Positions 1 through 7,970 of a DNA stretch of 64,000 nt are shown here, piece after piece (within the stretch, counting starts at the first letter, position 1; the number at the start of each line of letters is the position of its first letter). The notes beneath the pieces were generated by a model. It had not been told where the DNA came from, made no database searches, and saw only the letters and a program-made list of their open reading frames with translations. The stretch spans positions 7,502,001 through 7,566,000 of the forward strand of contig NC_013929.1 in assembly GCF_000091305.1 (NCBI RefSeq), written 5' to 3'. The stretch comes from Streptomyces scabiei 87.22 (GTDB lineage Bacteria > Actinomycetota > Actinomycetes > Streptomycetales > Streptomycetaceae). Made by a program: the position numbers and the translations under genes.

Positions 1-443
1 TCCCCGAGATGCACCCGCGCTCCCCGGACTGGGACAGCGACGTGGCGCGCTTCGTCGACAAGTGCCGCGCCGGCGCCGACTACGCGATCACGCAGATGTT
101 CTTCCAGCCGGAGTCGTACCTGCGTCTGAGGGACGCGGTGGCGAAGGCCGGCTGCGAGACGCCCGTCATTCCCGAGGTCATGCCCGTCACCAGCGTGAAG
201 ATGCTGGAACGGTTGCCGCAACTCAGTAACGCCGCCATCCCGAACGCCCTGAAAGAGCGGATCGTCACAGCCAAAGACGATCCGGCCGCTGTACGCTCCA
301 TTGGCATCGAGTTCGCCACGGAGTTCTGCGCGAGGCTGCTGGACGAGGGAGTCCCCGGGCTCCACTTCATCACCCTGAACAACTCCACCGCGACTCTGGA
401 AATCTACGAGAACCTGGGCCCGCACCATCCACCACGGGCCTAG
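1..443 (+). CDS. metF: Methylenetetrahydrofolate reductase, C-terminal part
   Basis: The open frame enters from the left edge (first full codon at base 3) and ends at TAG 441-443, so only about the last 147 residues are seen. MetF is the FAD-dependent TIM-barrel enzyme that reduces 5,10-methylene-THF to 5-methyl-THF for methionine synthesis. Visible family signatures are GADYAITQMFF in the middle of a barrel strand and PGLHFITLNNS close to the C-terminus, followed by the usual short tail. The FAD-binding N-terminus lies outside the window. The next gene starts 56 bases downstream with its own ribosome-binding site, so co-transcription is possible but not shown. Confidence 0.93.
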   Translation, partial: PEMHPRSPDWDSDVARFVDKCRAGADYAITQMFFQPESYLRLRDAVAKAGCETPVIPEVMPVTSVKMLERLPQLSNAAIPNALKERIVTAKDDPAAVRSIGIEFATEFCARLLDEGVPGLHFITLNNSTATLEIYENLGPHHPPRA

Positions 444-499
444 ACCGGTCGCACTCGCGTACGAGACACTGCGGTGCGGCCACAGGGAGAGGGGCGTAC

Positions 500-1456
500 A
501 TGGGCTGGACGGTCCTCTACATCGCGTTCGGTGTCGTCGCGTTGTGGCTGCTGGGCGAGGTGCTGCTGCAGTACAAGGCGCGGCTGCGCTGGCGACTGCT
601 TGCCTTCGCCGGTTTCCTCTGCGTGGTCCTCGGTGTGCTCATCCCGAACGTGATCGTCATCGCGCTGGGCGCCATCACGTTCGCGGTCGGTCAGACGTAC
701 GTGACCCTGTCGTTCCGCCGCGGCTTCGAGGCCGGCTGGGCGGTCCGCCCGCGCTCCGACGAGGGCGAGGGCGGCGCCAAGCCGCCCCGGGCGGGTCTCC
801 CGAAGGCGGGCAAGAAGCGGCGGCGCGGCGAGCCGGACCGCCAGGACCCGGCCCTGGAGCCCATGGACCTGGACGCGACGGCTGCCGGAACGTACCGCCG
901 GGGCGACGACCCCCTCGACGACGACCACGAGGACGACGTGTTCGTCCGCCCGCAGTCCACCCCCGCCGCGGCCACCGTGTACTCGCCGGAGCCCATGCCG
1001 GACGACACCAGCACGTACGGCGTCTACCGCGACGGCAACACCTACGCGGACGCGGGCGACCAGTCCCACGCGACGGCCGACCGGTCCGCGCAGGACGAGG
1101 CCTTCGCCTACTACGGCTACGACCAGCAGGGGTACGGCTACGACCCCAACCAGCAGCAGTACGCCGCCTACTCCGACCCGTACATCGGCACGCAGACGTA
1201 CGACGCCACGGCCTCGTACGACCAGTCCTACGGCCAGCAGGGGTACGGGCAGCAGGGCTACGGCCAGGACCAGTACGGCAACGGCGGCTACGGCGGCGAG
1301 ACCCCGCCCGGCGGTGTGTGGGTCCCGCAGCAGCGCAACACCGACGACCCGTTCGGCTCCGACCTCCCGGCGGACCAGCAGTACCCGTACCAGGGCAACG
1401 GGAACGGCAACGGCAATGGCCAGAACGGCTACGACGAGCAGCAGTACCGTTTCTGA
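500..1456 (+). CDS. Small membrane protein with Gly/Tyr/Gln-rich cytoplasmic tail
   Basis: A 318-residue protein of unknown function. The ATG follows a purine-rich GGGAGAGGGG ribosome-binding site. Residues 2-22 and about 32-70 are hydrophobic and predict two or three membrane segments. The rest is hydrophilic: a basic, Pro/Gly-rich stretch (about 80-115), an acidic stretch rich in Asp (about 130-155), then a long low-complexity tail in which QQGYG/YGQ units recur (about 205-260), ending in Asn-Gly repeats. Such tails are typically disordered and can self-associate; that is inference. It is followed directly by a terminator. It matches the conserved Streptomyces protein next to metF, for which I know no function. 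Confidence 0.85.
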   Translation: MGWTVLYIAFGVVALWLLGEVLLQYKARLRWRLLAFAGFLCVVLGVLIPNVIVIALGAITFAVGQTYVTLSFRRGFEAGWAVRPRSDEGEGGAKPPRAGLPKAGKKRRRGEPDRQDPALEPMDLDATAAGTYRRGDDPLDDDHEDDVFVRPQSTPAAATVYSPEPMPDDTSTYGVYRDGNTYADAGDQSHATADRSAQDEAFAYYGYDQQGYGYDPNQQQYAAYSDPYIGTQTYDATASYDQSYGQQGYGQQGYGQDQYGNGGYGGETPPGGVWVPQQRNTDDPFGSDLPADQQYPYQGNGNGNGNGQNGYDEQQYRF

Positions 1457-1487
1457 AGGCGTTCCCGCAGACGTTCTCGCAGGACAG

Positions 1488-1511
1488 GCCGGGCCTCTGG
1501 TGAGGCCCGGC
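1488..1511. terminator. Bidirectional hairpin terminator
   Basis: A perfect 10-bp stem (GCCGGGCCTC / GAGGCCCGGC) with TGGT loop is followed on the plus strand by TTCTC. It sits between the stop of the plus-strand membrane protein (1456) and the stop of the minus-strand oxidoreductase (1515), so it can serve both convergent genes. Confidence 0.75.
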
Positions 1512-1514
1512 TTC

Positions 1515-3023
1515 TCACTGTGAGCCGCGGAAACCCGGCCCCTCCACGATCAGCCCGGCCACCAGCGCGCCCGACATCCCGGCGTGCGGCAGCCCGCCGC
1601 CGGGGTGGGACCAGCCGCCCACGGTGAACAGGCCCGGTGTGGCGGTGCTGTTGGACGGATGCAGCAGCCGCCCCTCGCCCGCGGCGAGCGCCGGCGCCGG
1701 GACCGCGCCCCCCTCGGCACCCGTCGTCCGCGCGATGTCGGCCGGGGTGCGGACCTCGTGCCAGGCGAGGCGTTCCCGCAGATCGGGGACGGCCCGCTCG
1801 GCCGCGGTGATCAGCCGCTGCGCGTACCCCTCCACCGCCTCCGCCCCGCTCGCCCCGTGCCCGGCCGGGACCGCGCAGGTGACCGTGACCGCCTCGTGGC
1901 CGGAGTCCGGCACCAGGGACGGGTCGTCGGGGCGCAGCACGGTCACCGTGGGCCGCGCGGCCGCCCCGGCGGAGGCGCCGAACAGCAGGTCCAGCTCCGT
2001 GTCACGGTCCTGTGTGTGCACCACCGTCCGGTGGGGGACGCCGTCCGGGCGAGCGCCGCGCAGCGCCAGCAGCACGGTCAGGCGGCTCGTCGCCCCCCGC
2101 TGCGCCGGGACCTCACCCTCGCTCGGCACGTCCGGCTGCCGTACCCATCGGCCCCGTACCTCGGGCGCGACCCCGGCGACCACGAAGTCGGCCTCCGCGA
2201 CCGTGCCGTCGGCCAGTTCCACCCCGGCCGCCCGGCCGTCCTTCTCGACGATCCCGGTGACCTCGGCGCCGAAGGCGAACGCGACCCGCCGGGCCAGGCA
2301 CCGCTCGTACAGCGCCCGAGCCAGCTCCCGCATGCCGCCCCGGACGTACCAGGTCCCGAAGGCGTGCTCCATGTACGGCAGGACCGCCGCGCTCGCCGGC
2401 ACGGTCCGGGGATCCAGGCCGTACGCGAGGGCGTGGCTCTCCAGCAGGGCCGCCAGCCGGGGGTCGCGCAGCTCCCACGCGCCGACCTCGGCCAGTGTGG
2501 TGGCGCGGCGGGTGCGCAGGAGACGCCTGTGGGGCACCGAGGGGTACGGCTCGCGCTCGGCGAGGACCCGCCAGTCGGGCCACAGGGGCTCCTCCAGGAG
2601 GGGCCGGCGGGTGCGGTCCCAGGCCTCGCGGGCCCGCACGAGGAAGTCGCCCCAGCGGTCGCCGGCGCCCGGGCCGAGCGCGGCGTTCAGGGCGGTCACC
2701 ACGCCCGCGCGCGAGGCGTTGGGCAGCAGCAGATCGGTGCCGTCCGCGAAGACGTGCCGTGCCGCCGGGTCCACCTGGACCAGCTCGACGCGGCTCTCCA
2801 GCGGCTCCTTGCCCGTCTTGAGGAACAGATCGCGGTACACGGCGGGCAGCGGCAGCAGTCCGGGGCCCGTGTCGAACGCGAAGCCGTCGCGCTCGAAGCG
2901 GCCCACGGCCCCGCCGTAGGTCTGTGTGCGCTCGTGCACCACCACGCCGTGGCCGGCGACGGCCAGCCGGGCGGCGGCCGCCATGGCGCCGAGACCGGCG
3001 CCGATCACCGCGATTCTTGCCAT
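1515..3023 (-). CDS. Phytoene-desaturase-like FAD-dependent oxidoreductase
   Basis: A 502-residue CrtI/NAD(P)-binding Rossmann-like protein. The N-terminus carries the dinucleotide-binding fold (IAVIGAGLGAM, then hydrophobic strand and HE about 20 residues on) and the FAD-contact YGGAVGRFERDGFAFDTGP typical of phytoene dehydrogenase relatives. The C-terminus has the second FAD motif, ending TVGGWSHPGGGLPHAGMSG. Length fits the family. No other carotenoid gene is nearby, so the substrate is unknown; these orphan relatives also include carotenoid-unrelated amine or polyene oxidoreductases. A 22-bp palindrome lies about 93 bases upstream of the ATG and may control it. Confidence 0.82.
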   Translation of the reverse strand: MARIAVIGAGLGAMAAAARLAVAGHGVVVHERTQTYGGAVGRFERDGFAFDTGPGLLPLPAVYRDLFLKTGKEPLESRVELVQVDPAARHVFADGTDLLLPNASRAGVVTALNAALGPGAGDRWGDFLVRAREAWDRTRRPLLEEPLWPDWRVLAEREPYPSVPHRRLLRTRRATTLAEVGAWELRDPRLAALLESHALAYGLDPRTVPASAAVLPYMEHAFGTWYVRGGMRELARALYERCLARRVAFAFGAEVTGIVEKDGRAAGVELADGTVAEADFVVAGVAPEVRGRWVRQPDVPSEGEVPAQRGATSRLTVLLALRGARPDGVPHRTVVHTQDRDTELDLLFGASAGAAARPTVTVLRPDDPSLVPDSGHEAVTVTCAVPAGHGASGAEAVEGYAQRLITAAERAVPDLRERLAWHEVRTPADIARTTGAEGGAVPAPALAAGEGRLLHPSNSTATPGLFTVGGWSHPGGGLPHAGMSGALVAGLIVEGPGFRGSQ

Positions 3024-3485
3024 GCCGGCGACCCTATCGGGCGTCGCTTCCCGGGAGCCCCGCGGGCGTGATCGTCACCGGTCGGCGACAGCCGGGGCCG
3101 GGACTGAGTACCCAGGGCTGAGTACACGTACTCAGCCGGTGAGATGAGTACGCGCGCGGATGGGCTCCCACCTGCGCGAAGGAGAAGGTGGAGACACGGG
3201 AAGGGGCGCGGCCGCGGTACCGCCGACACGGGGCGGCGGAACGGCAAGCGCGCCCCCACCGCTCCTTCCGCCGACACCGGTCGACGGGAGCGAGGCACGG
3301 GGGAGCACGGGGCACGGGGGAGCACGGGGAACGGGGAGAGCGCCGGTCCGAGGTGGCACGCGGGGGACGCTGCCAGTTCGGACCGGCGTTTCCGTTCGCC
3401 CGCCCGCCCGCCCGCCCGGCCCGCCCGGCTCGCCCGGTGTTCCCGCCCGCCCGGCCCGGCGTCCCGTCCGCCGGCCCCGCCCCGG
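3024..3485. other. Non-coding stretch between oxidoreductase and tetR genes
   Basis: No convincing gene is seen here. Apparent open frames are GC-rich, overlap each other in several frames and lack ribosome-binding sites. The right half is low complexity: a 17-bp tandem duplication at 3295-3329 (GCACGGGGGAG core) and a GCCC-type microsatellite at about 3397-3430. The left part holds the palindrome at 3116-3137 and is the probable promoter region of the minus-strand oxidoreductase. Confidence 0.6.
3116..3137. promoter_or_regulatory. 22-bp palindrome with flanking half-sites (candidate operator)
   Basis: Two perfect 10-bp arms, GGCTGAGTAC and GTACTCAGCC, are separated by AC. The core word TGAGTAC also occurs alone at about 3105-3111 and 3144-3150, giving a cluster of four half-sites in about 50 bases. 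The geometry fits a dimeric regulator, and the site lies upstream of the phytoene-desaturase-like gene. I do not recognise the regulator; it differs from the usual TetR operator seen at 7151. Confidence 0.5.
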
Positions 3486-4118
3486 TCAGCGGGTTCCGGC
3501 CACCCGGCCCTGGAGCAGCCGGGACAGCGCCGCGTGCACGTCGTCCAGGGAACGGTCCGGCTGGAACGCCTTCCAGTCCAGCGCGGCCACCAGGACCATC
3601 CCGACCAGGGCCGACGCCGTCAGGCCGATGTCGATCTCGTCGCTCAGCTCGCCCCTCTCGACGCCCTCGCGCAGCACCCCCTCGACGACCGCGACGGCCT
3701 CCTGCCGGACGACCATCAGCGTGGACTGCCAGGCACGGTTGGTCCGCCACAGCTCCGCCACGTAGAGCTGGGTGAAGGAGGGGTAGCGGTCGATGAAGAG
3801 GAGCCCGGCCCGGATCATCGCGTCCAGCGAGTCGACCCTGCTGCCGCCCGCCTGCGCGGTCCGCTCGGCGGCCTCGCGGAGGGAGGCGGTGAGGAGTCCC
3901 ACGCCGTGCCGCAGCAGCTCCTCGAAGAGGACCGACTTGCTGGCGAAGTTGTAGTAGACCGTGCCCTTGGCGACACCGGCGCGTTCGGCGATCTCGTCGA
4001 CCGTGGTCGCGGAGAACCCCTGCTCCGCGATGAGGGTGACGGCCGCTTCGTAGAGTTTCTGCCGGGTCGCCTCGCGACGGCCCCCGCCCGCACCGCCGGG
4101 GGAGTTGCTGCTTTCCAT
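3486..4118 (-). CDS. TetR-family transcriptional regulator
   Basis: A 210-residue one-domain TetR regulator. Residues about 14-60 form the helix-turn-helix: ATRQKLYEAAVTLIAEQGF followed by ATTVDEIAERAGVAKGTVYY, matching the family closely. The C-terminal half is the variable ligand and dimer domain. The ATG at 4118 was chosen because it starts just before the DNA-binding domain; the open frame continues upstream but overlaps the neighbouring gene. It is the third gene of a leftward operon with the YhgE/Pip protein (35-base gap) and an ABC-like ATPase. A TetR-type palindrome at 7151-7174 heads that operon, so autoregulation is likely (inference). Confidence 0.92.
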   Translation of the reverse strand: MESSNSPGGAGGGRREATRQKLYEAAVTLIAEQGFSATTVDEIAERAGVAKGTVYYNFASKSVLFEELLRHGVGLLTASLREAAERTAQAGGSRVDSLDAMIRAGLLFIDRYPSFTQLYVAELWRTNRAWQSTLMVVRQEAVAVVEGVLREGVERGELSDEIDIGLTASALVGMVLVAALDWKAFQPDRSLDDVHAALSRLLQGRVAGTR

Positions 4119-4153
4119 GGCCCTGATTGTCACAGGAGCCGTGCCGTGCGCGG

Positions 4154-6238
4154 TCACAGGCTCAGCTCCGGGTGCAGCCGGTCCAGGGTCCACACCTGCT
4201 TGCGGCGGGCGGACACGGCGGTCAGCGCGAGGGAGCCGACGGTGAAGGCCGCCAGTACCGCGCACGCCTGCCAGACCGGGCCGAGGCCGCCGCCGGTGAT
4301 GAGCCTCCTGAGCGCGTCGACGACATGGCTCATCGGCAGGTACGGATGGACCGCGTTGAAGAATTCGGGGCTGGTCTGCACGGGGTACGTACCGCCCGCG
4401 GACGTCAACTGGAGCATCAGGAAGGCCAGGACGAGGATCCGGCCCGCCGCCCCGAACCGCGCGTTGAGCCACTGCACGATCGCCGCGAAGCACGCCGTCA
4501 CCAGGAACAGGAAGCCCACCGTCCCGGCCGCCCGGGCCATCTGCAGGCCGACCGCCCAGTGCAGCACCGCCATCAGCGCGACTGTCTGCAGCACGCCCAG
4601 CGCGGCCACCGGCAGCCAGCCCGCCAGCGCGATCCGCCAGGCCGAGGCGCCCGCCGCGAGGGCCCGCCGGTTGAGCGGCTGGATCAGCATGTAGGCCACC
4701 ATGGCGCCCACCCACAGGGACAGCGGGATGAAGTACGGGGCGAACCCGGTGCCGTAGTTGGGAGCCTTGTGCAGGTCCTGGGTGGCCAACTGCACGGGAT
4801 CGGCCATCACTTCGGTGCGCTTGTCGCGGTCCTGCTCGTCGTAGTCGGGGATCTTCGCGGCCCCGTCGTGCAGGCCGCCCGCCAGCTTCCCGGAGCCGTC
4901 GGCCAGCTTGTACATGCCGCCCTTGAGGTCGGTCGCACCTGTCTTCAGCGCGCCGACGCCCGTGTCCAGGTCCGCCGCGCCGGTCTTGGCGGTGCCGAGG
5001 CCGGTGTGCAGGGTCTTGGCCCCCTTGGCGACCTTCGTGGCACCCGTGTCGAGCGCGTTCACCTTGGCGACGGCGTTGTCGAGGTCGGTGGACAGGGTGG
5101 GGGCGGCCTTCGCGAGGGCTCGGGCCTGCTTCTCCAGGGTCTGCAGGTCCTTGTCGAAGGTCTTCATGTCACCGCCGTAGTTCTTCACCACGGTGTTGAC
5201 GTCCTCGGCGAGCGTGGCCGCCTTCGCCGCCGCGTCCTTGGCCTTCTTCAGGTCCGCGCAGGCGGGGTCGGGCAGGGTGGCCTCCTCGCACCGGCGCTGA
5301 TAGACGTCGTCGAGGGTGTCCGAGGCGGTACGGGTGCCGGTCGCGGCGGCCGGTGCCGTCGTCACGAACGCGTCGAGGTGCTCTCGGATCGTGGCCGCCG
5401 AGTCGGCGACCAGGGTGGCGGTGTCGGCGATCGTGTCGCCGTTCTTCGCGAGGAAGGGCCGCACCTGGTCCGCCGCGGCGCCCACCTTGTCGGCGAGCTT
5501 CCCGGTGCCGTCCGCGACCTGCTGGGCGCCGTCCTCCAGGTCGCCGGCGCCCTTGTCCAGGTCGCCGAGGCCGCCGGACAGCTTTCCGCTGCCCTCCTTG
5601 GCCGTCCGCAGACCGTCCGCGAGGTCCTTGGACCCCTTCTCGGCCTTGTCGATGCCGCCCTTGAGGTCGTCGGCGCCGTCGGCCGCCTCCTCGGTCTTGC
5701 CGTGCAGGTCCGAGAACGAGATGAAGATCCGGTCCAGGAACGACCGCGACGCCTTCGTCGACGCCGCCGTCCGCACCTCCGAGAACACGGTCCGCGAGAT
5801 CTGCCCGACGATGTAGTTGTTCGCGTCGTTCGTCCGCACCTGCAGGGCGCCCGTCTCCGGAACGTCCCCGGAACTCGACGCGATCCGCTCGCTGAAGTCC
5901 TTCGGCATGGTCAGCGACAGGTAGTACGTGCCGTCCTCGACACCGGCGCGGGCCTCGGCGGCGCTCACCCGGTGCCACGCGAAGGTGTCGCTCTCGCGCA
6001 GCCCTTCGGCGATGTCGTCGCCCGCCGTCAGCCTCTCCTTGCCGACCGACGCCCCCTTGTCGTCGTTCACCAGGGCCACGGGGATGCGGTCGAGCCGCCC
6101 GTACGGGTCCCAGAAGGACCACAGGTACAGGGCGCCGTACAGCAGCGGCAGCAGCAGGAGCGAGACCAGCGCGGCGCGCGGCAGTTTTCCGCGGCCGAAG
6201 CGCCTCAGCTCAAGCGCGGCGAGTTTCGGCGAGCGCAT
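4154..6238 (-). CDS. YhgE/Pip family membrane protein
   Basis: A 694-residue protein. One membrane segment lies near the N-terminus (about 22-42, LPRAALVSLLLLPLLYGAL), followed by a long extracytoplasmic region. That starts with the YhgE/Pip signature (LDRIPVALVNDDKGA, then DDIAEGLRES) and continues as Ala/Gly/Asp-rich heptad-like repeats (LKGG, LADG, LKTG) suggesting a long helical stalk. The last 170 residues hold about five membrane segments (from about residue 515). The architecture resembles ABC-2 permeases, and family members include the phage infection protein homologue of lactococci. Its start overlaps the upstream ATPase gene by 29 bases, so the two are translationally coupled and probably form a membrane complex (inference). 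Confidence 0.88.
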   Translation of the reverse strand: MRSPKLAALELRRFGRGKLPRAALVSLLLLPLLYGALYLWSFWDPYGRLDRIPVALVNDDKGASVGKERLTAGDDIAEGLRESDTFAWHRVSAAEARAGVEDGTYYLSLTMPKDFSERIASSSGDVPETGALQVRTNDANNYIVGQISRTVFSEVRTAASTKASRSFLDRIFISFSDLHGKTEEAADGADDLKGGIDKAEKGSKDLADGLRTAKEGSGKLSGGLGDLDKGAGDLEDGAQQVADGTGKLADKVGAAADQVRPFLAKNGDTIADTATLVADSAATIREHLDAFVTTAPAAATGTRTASDTLDDVYQRRCEEATLPDPACADLKKAKDAAAKAATLAEDVNTVVKNYGGDMKTFDKDLQTLEKQARALAKAAPTLSTDLDNAVAKVNALDTGATKVAKGAKTLHTGLGTAKTGAADLDTGVGALKTGATDLKGGMYKLADGSGKLAGGLHDGAAKIPDYDEQDRDKRTEVMADPVQLATQDLHKAPNYGTGFAPYFIPLSLWVGAMVAYMLIQPLNRRALAAGASAWRIALAGWLPVAALGVLQTVALMAVLHWAVGLQMARAAGTVGFLFLVTACFAAIVQWLNARFGAAGRILVLAFLMLQLTSAGGTYPVQTSPEFFNAVHPYLPMSHVVDALRRLITGGGLGPVWQACAVLAAFTVGSLALTAVSARRKQVWTLDRLHPELSL

Positions 6239-7127
6239 CGGCCGTCTCCTTGTCGGTGTCGGTGTCGGTGTCGGTGTCGGGGGCGGTCTCGGTCTCGGTG
6301 TCGTCGGTGGTGACGGTGTGGCTGGTGGTGTCGTCGCCGTCCTCCGCGTCCGCGTGCGCAGCCGCAGCCGTATCGGCGTCCGTACGCGTGCGTGCCCGCT
6401 TCTCCGGCGCCGTGGACACCACGACCGCTCCCGCGGGCGCTTCGCTGCAGACCGCGACCACCGTGATGCCCGACTCGGTCAGGGACCGCAACAGGGCCCA
6501 CATCGCGTCCCGTTCGGCGTCGGAGAGCTTGAGATCGGTGTCGTCGATCCCGAGCAGCCGGGGCCGGCCGACGAGGGCGAGGGCGACGGACAGCCGCAGG
6601 GCCTCCATCCGGTCCAGGTCGCGCACCGCGGTCCGGGAGCCCTTGGGCAGGGTCGCGCGGTCGAGCCCGGCCGCGGTCAGGGCGGCCTCGATCCGGCCCT
6701 CGGCCTCGGCGGCGCGCTCGGCGGGGGGCCGCAGCAGCCCGCGCAGGGAGCCGTCGAACCGCCGCTGCAGCAGCGCCCGTTCACGCAGGTGCTCGCCGAC
6801 GGTCAGAGCCGGTTCCAGGTCGGTCACGCCGGGGACGTGGGCGAGGGCGCTGACCCGGCGTACGGCCGCCATCCGCTTCGGCAGCCGCAGGGAGCCGACC
6901 GTGGCGTGGCCCTCGCTCGGCTTCATCCGGCCGGTGAGCGCGAGCAGCAGACAGGTGCGGCCCGACCCGGACGGCCCTTCGATCGCGATCAGCGAACCGG
7001 CCTCGGCGTCGAACCCGACACCCCGGAACGCCCACCCGCGCGGCCCCTTCAGCCCGAACCCCTCGGCACCGACGGCGACGCCCTCGGCCGTCCCCTGCCG
7101 GGCGTCCGCCTCCCGCGGCTCTCCCAT
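6210..7127 (-). CDS. ABC-transporter-like ATPase with degenerate nucleotide-binding motifs
   Basis: A 305-residue ABC-type nucleotide-binding domain. Walker A reads GPSGSGRT (51-58), with Arg57 where Lys is nearly invariant. Walker B is LLGIDDTDL (191-199), with Asp in place of the catalytic Glu. No LSGGQ signature is seen; the region reads LDRMEALRLS. It may bind but barely hydrolyse ATP, or be structural (inference). The C-terminal 60 residues are low complexity with Asp-Thr repeats and overlap the start of the YhgE gene. ATG 7127 was chosen for its GAGGGG ribosome-binding site; the frame stays open to 7202, but that would place the operator inside the gene. Confidence 0.8.
   Translation of the reverse strand: MGEPREADARQGTAEGVAVGAEGFGLKGPRGWAFRGVGFDAEAGSLIAIEGPSGSGRTCLLLALTGRMKPSEGHATVGSLRLPKRMAAVRRVSALAHVPGVTDLEPALTVGEHLRERALLQRRFDGSLRGLLRPPAERAAEAEGRIEAALTAAGLDRATLPKGSRTAVRDLDRMEALRLSVALALVGRPRLLGIDDTDLKLSDAERDAMWALLRSLTESGITVVAVCSEAPAGAVVVSTAPEKRARTRTDADTAAAAHADAEDGDDTTSHTVTTDDTETETAPDTDTDTDTDKETADALAETRRA
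6251..6280. repeat. Hexanucleotide tandem repeat (TGTCGG x5)
   Basis: Five perfect 6-bp units lie in the 3' end of the ABC-like gene and encode Asp-Thr pairs on the minus strand. They are followed by degenerate GGTCTC units. Slippage here would change the tail by whole dipeptides without breaking the frame. Confidence 0.85.
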
Positions 7128-7150
7128 GCCCTCAAGCCCCTCTGTGTTTC

Positions 7151-7174
7151 TTTGAACTGACTGGTCAGTGCAAA
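7151..7174. promoter_or_regulatory. TetR-type operator upstream of the ABC/YhgE/tetR operon
   Basis: The core is ACTGAC-TG-GTCAGT. The flanks TTTG and CAAA extend it to a 24-bp palindrome with a single mismatched pair. It lies 24 bases upstream of the ATPase ATG (7127) on the minus strand and about 130 bases upstream of the plus-strand HEPN gene. The geometry is typical for TetR repressors, and the tetR gene of the same operon is the obvious candidate binder. It could control both directions. Confidence 0.72.
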
Positions 7175-7302
7175 AACTACTCCGAACTTCTGCTCGAAGC
7201 AAAAGGGCAGGTCAGAACGGATTGTCAGTGGCATACCGCACGATGAGCCCATACGGCACCTCCTATCAGAGCGTGCCGTCCGAAGACGACAGGAGGTTCG
7301 TC

Positions 7303-7842
7303 ATGGCCAACCACCACGCGGCAGCCGCCAACCGGCGCCGCGCCACCGGCCCTGCCCCCTCACTGACCGGCCCGGCGAGCGACGTGCACCCCGTGCTGCG
7401 CCGGGCGACGGCCCCACCCGCCGCCCTCGACCTGCTCGCCCAGGCCCGCTCCGGACTCGACGAGGCGTACGCCCACCAGGCGCCCAACGAGCGGTACGCC
7501 ACCGCCCACCTCGCCGCCCTGCGTACCGCCGCCGCGGTGCTCGCCGCCCGGGGCCGCCCGGAACCCACCCCGAAGCGCCGCGCGAAGATCCGCAGCGCCT
7601 GGGAGGTGCTCCCCGAGATAGCCCCGGAACTCGCCGAGTGGAGCGCGCTGTTCGCCTCCGGCGCCGCCCGCAGGGCGCGGGCTGAGGCGGGCATCCGGGG
7701 CGCGGCGAGCGCCCGGGACGCGGACGACCTCATACGCGACGTGGCGATGTTCCTGCGCCTGGTCGAACGGATGCTGGTGCTCCAGCCGGTGCTGCCCCAG
7801 CCCCGGCGGGACGGCGGTCCTGGGGTTCCGGACGCGGGCTGA
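7303..7842 (+). CDS. HEPN-domain protein of the SAV_6107 type
   Basis: A 179-residue alpha-helical protein. ATG 7303 is preceded by a perfect AGGAGG six bases upstream, which decides the start, although the frame is open further 5'. After a basic, disordered N-terminus (1-25) comes an all-helical region of the kind named SAV_6107-family HEPN in streptomycetes. A candidate R-x4-H pair, the residue pattern used by HEPN ribonucleases, is seen at Arg64-His69 (RYATAH). HEPN proteins often act as RNases or bind nucleotide transferases. No nucleotidyltransferase partner is adjacent, so enzymatic function is unproven. The divergent neighbour operon shares its upstream region. Confidence 0.72.
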   Translation: MANHHAAAANRRRATGPAPSLTGPASDVHPVLRRATAPPAALDLLAQARSGLDEAYAHQAPNERYATAHLAALRTAAAVLAARGRPEPTPKRRAKIRSAWEVLPEIAPELAEWSALFASGAARRARAEAGIRGAASARDADDLIRDVAMFLRLVERMLVLQPVLPQPRRDGGPGVPDAG

Positions 7843-7905
7843 CCGACCGCCCCGGCGCCGCCCATTAGGGTTGGGGCAGTCGCCACCTCCGCCGCGGCCC
7901 CGGCC

Positions 7906-7949
7906 CGGCGGAGCGCAAGCCCATCGCTCCGCCGAACACCAGGCGGAGC
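7906..7949 (+). promoter_or_regulatory. Structured leader of the methyltransferase gene
   Basis: A perfect 10-bp hairpin (7906-7915 with 7925-7934, loop of 9) is followed by another GGCGGAGC at 7942-7949. The middle GCTCCGCC can pair with either the upstream or the downstream copy. The next element is the GAGGAG ribosome-binding site at 7956. A -10-like TAGGGT lies at 7866-7871. The two pairings exclude each other, so a switch is conceivable but not shown. Confidence 0.4.
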
Positions 7950-7970
7950 CGCGCCGAGGAGTCAACTGCC

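Noticed and set aside
3160..3765. Several overlapping frames between the oxidoreductase and tetR genes
   Set aside because: All are GC microsatellite translations in both strands with no ribosome-binding site.
4127..6313. Long plus-strand frame opposite the YhgE gene
   Set aside because: Composition bias only; the minus-strand gene has clear family motifs and operon overlaps.
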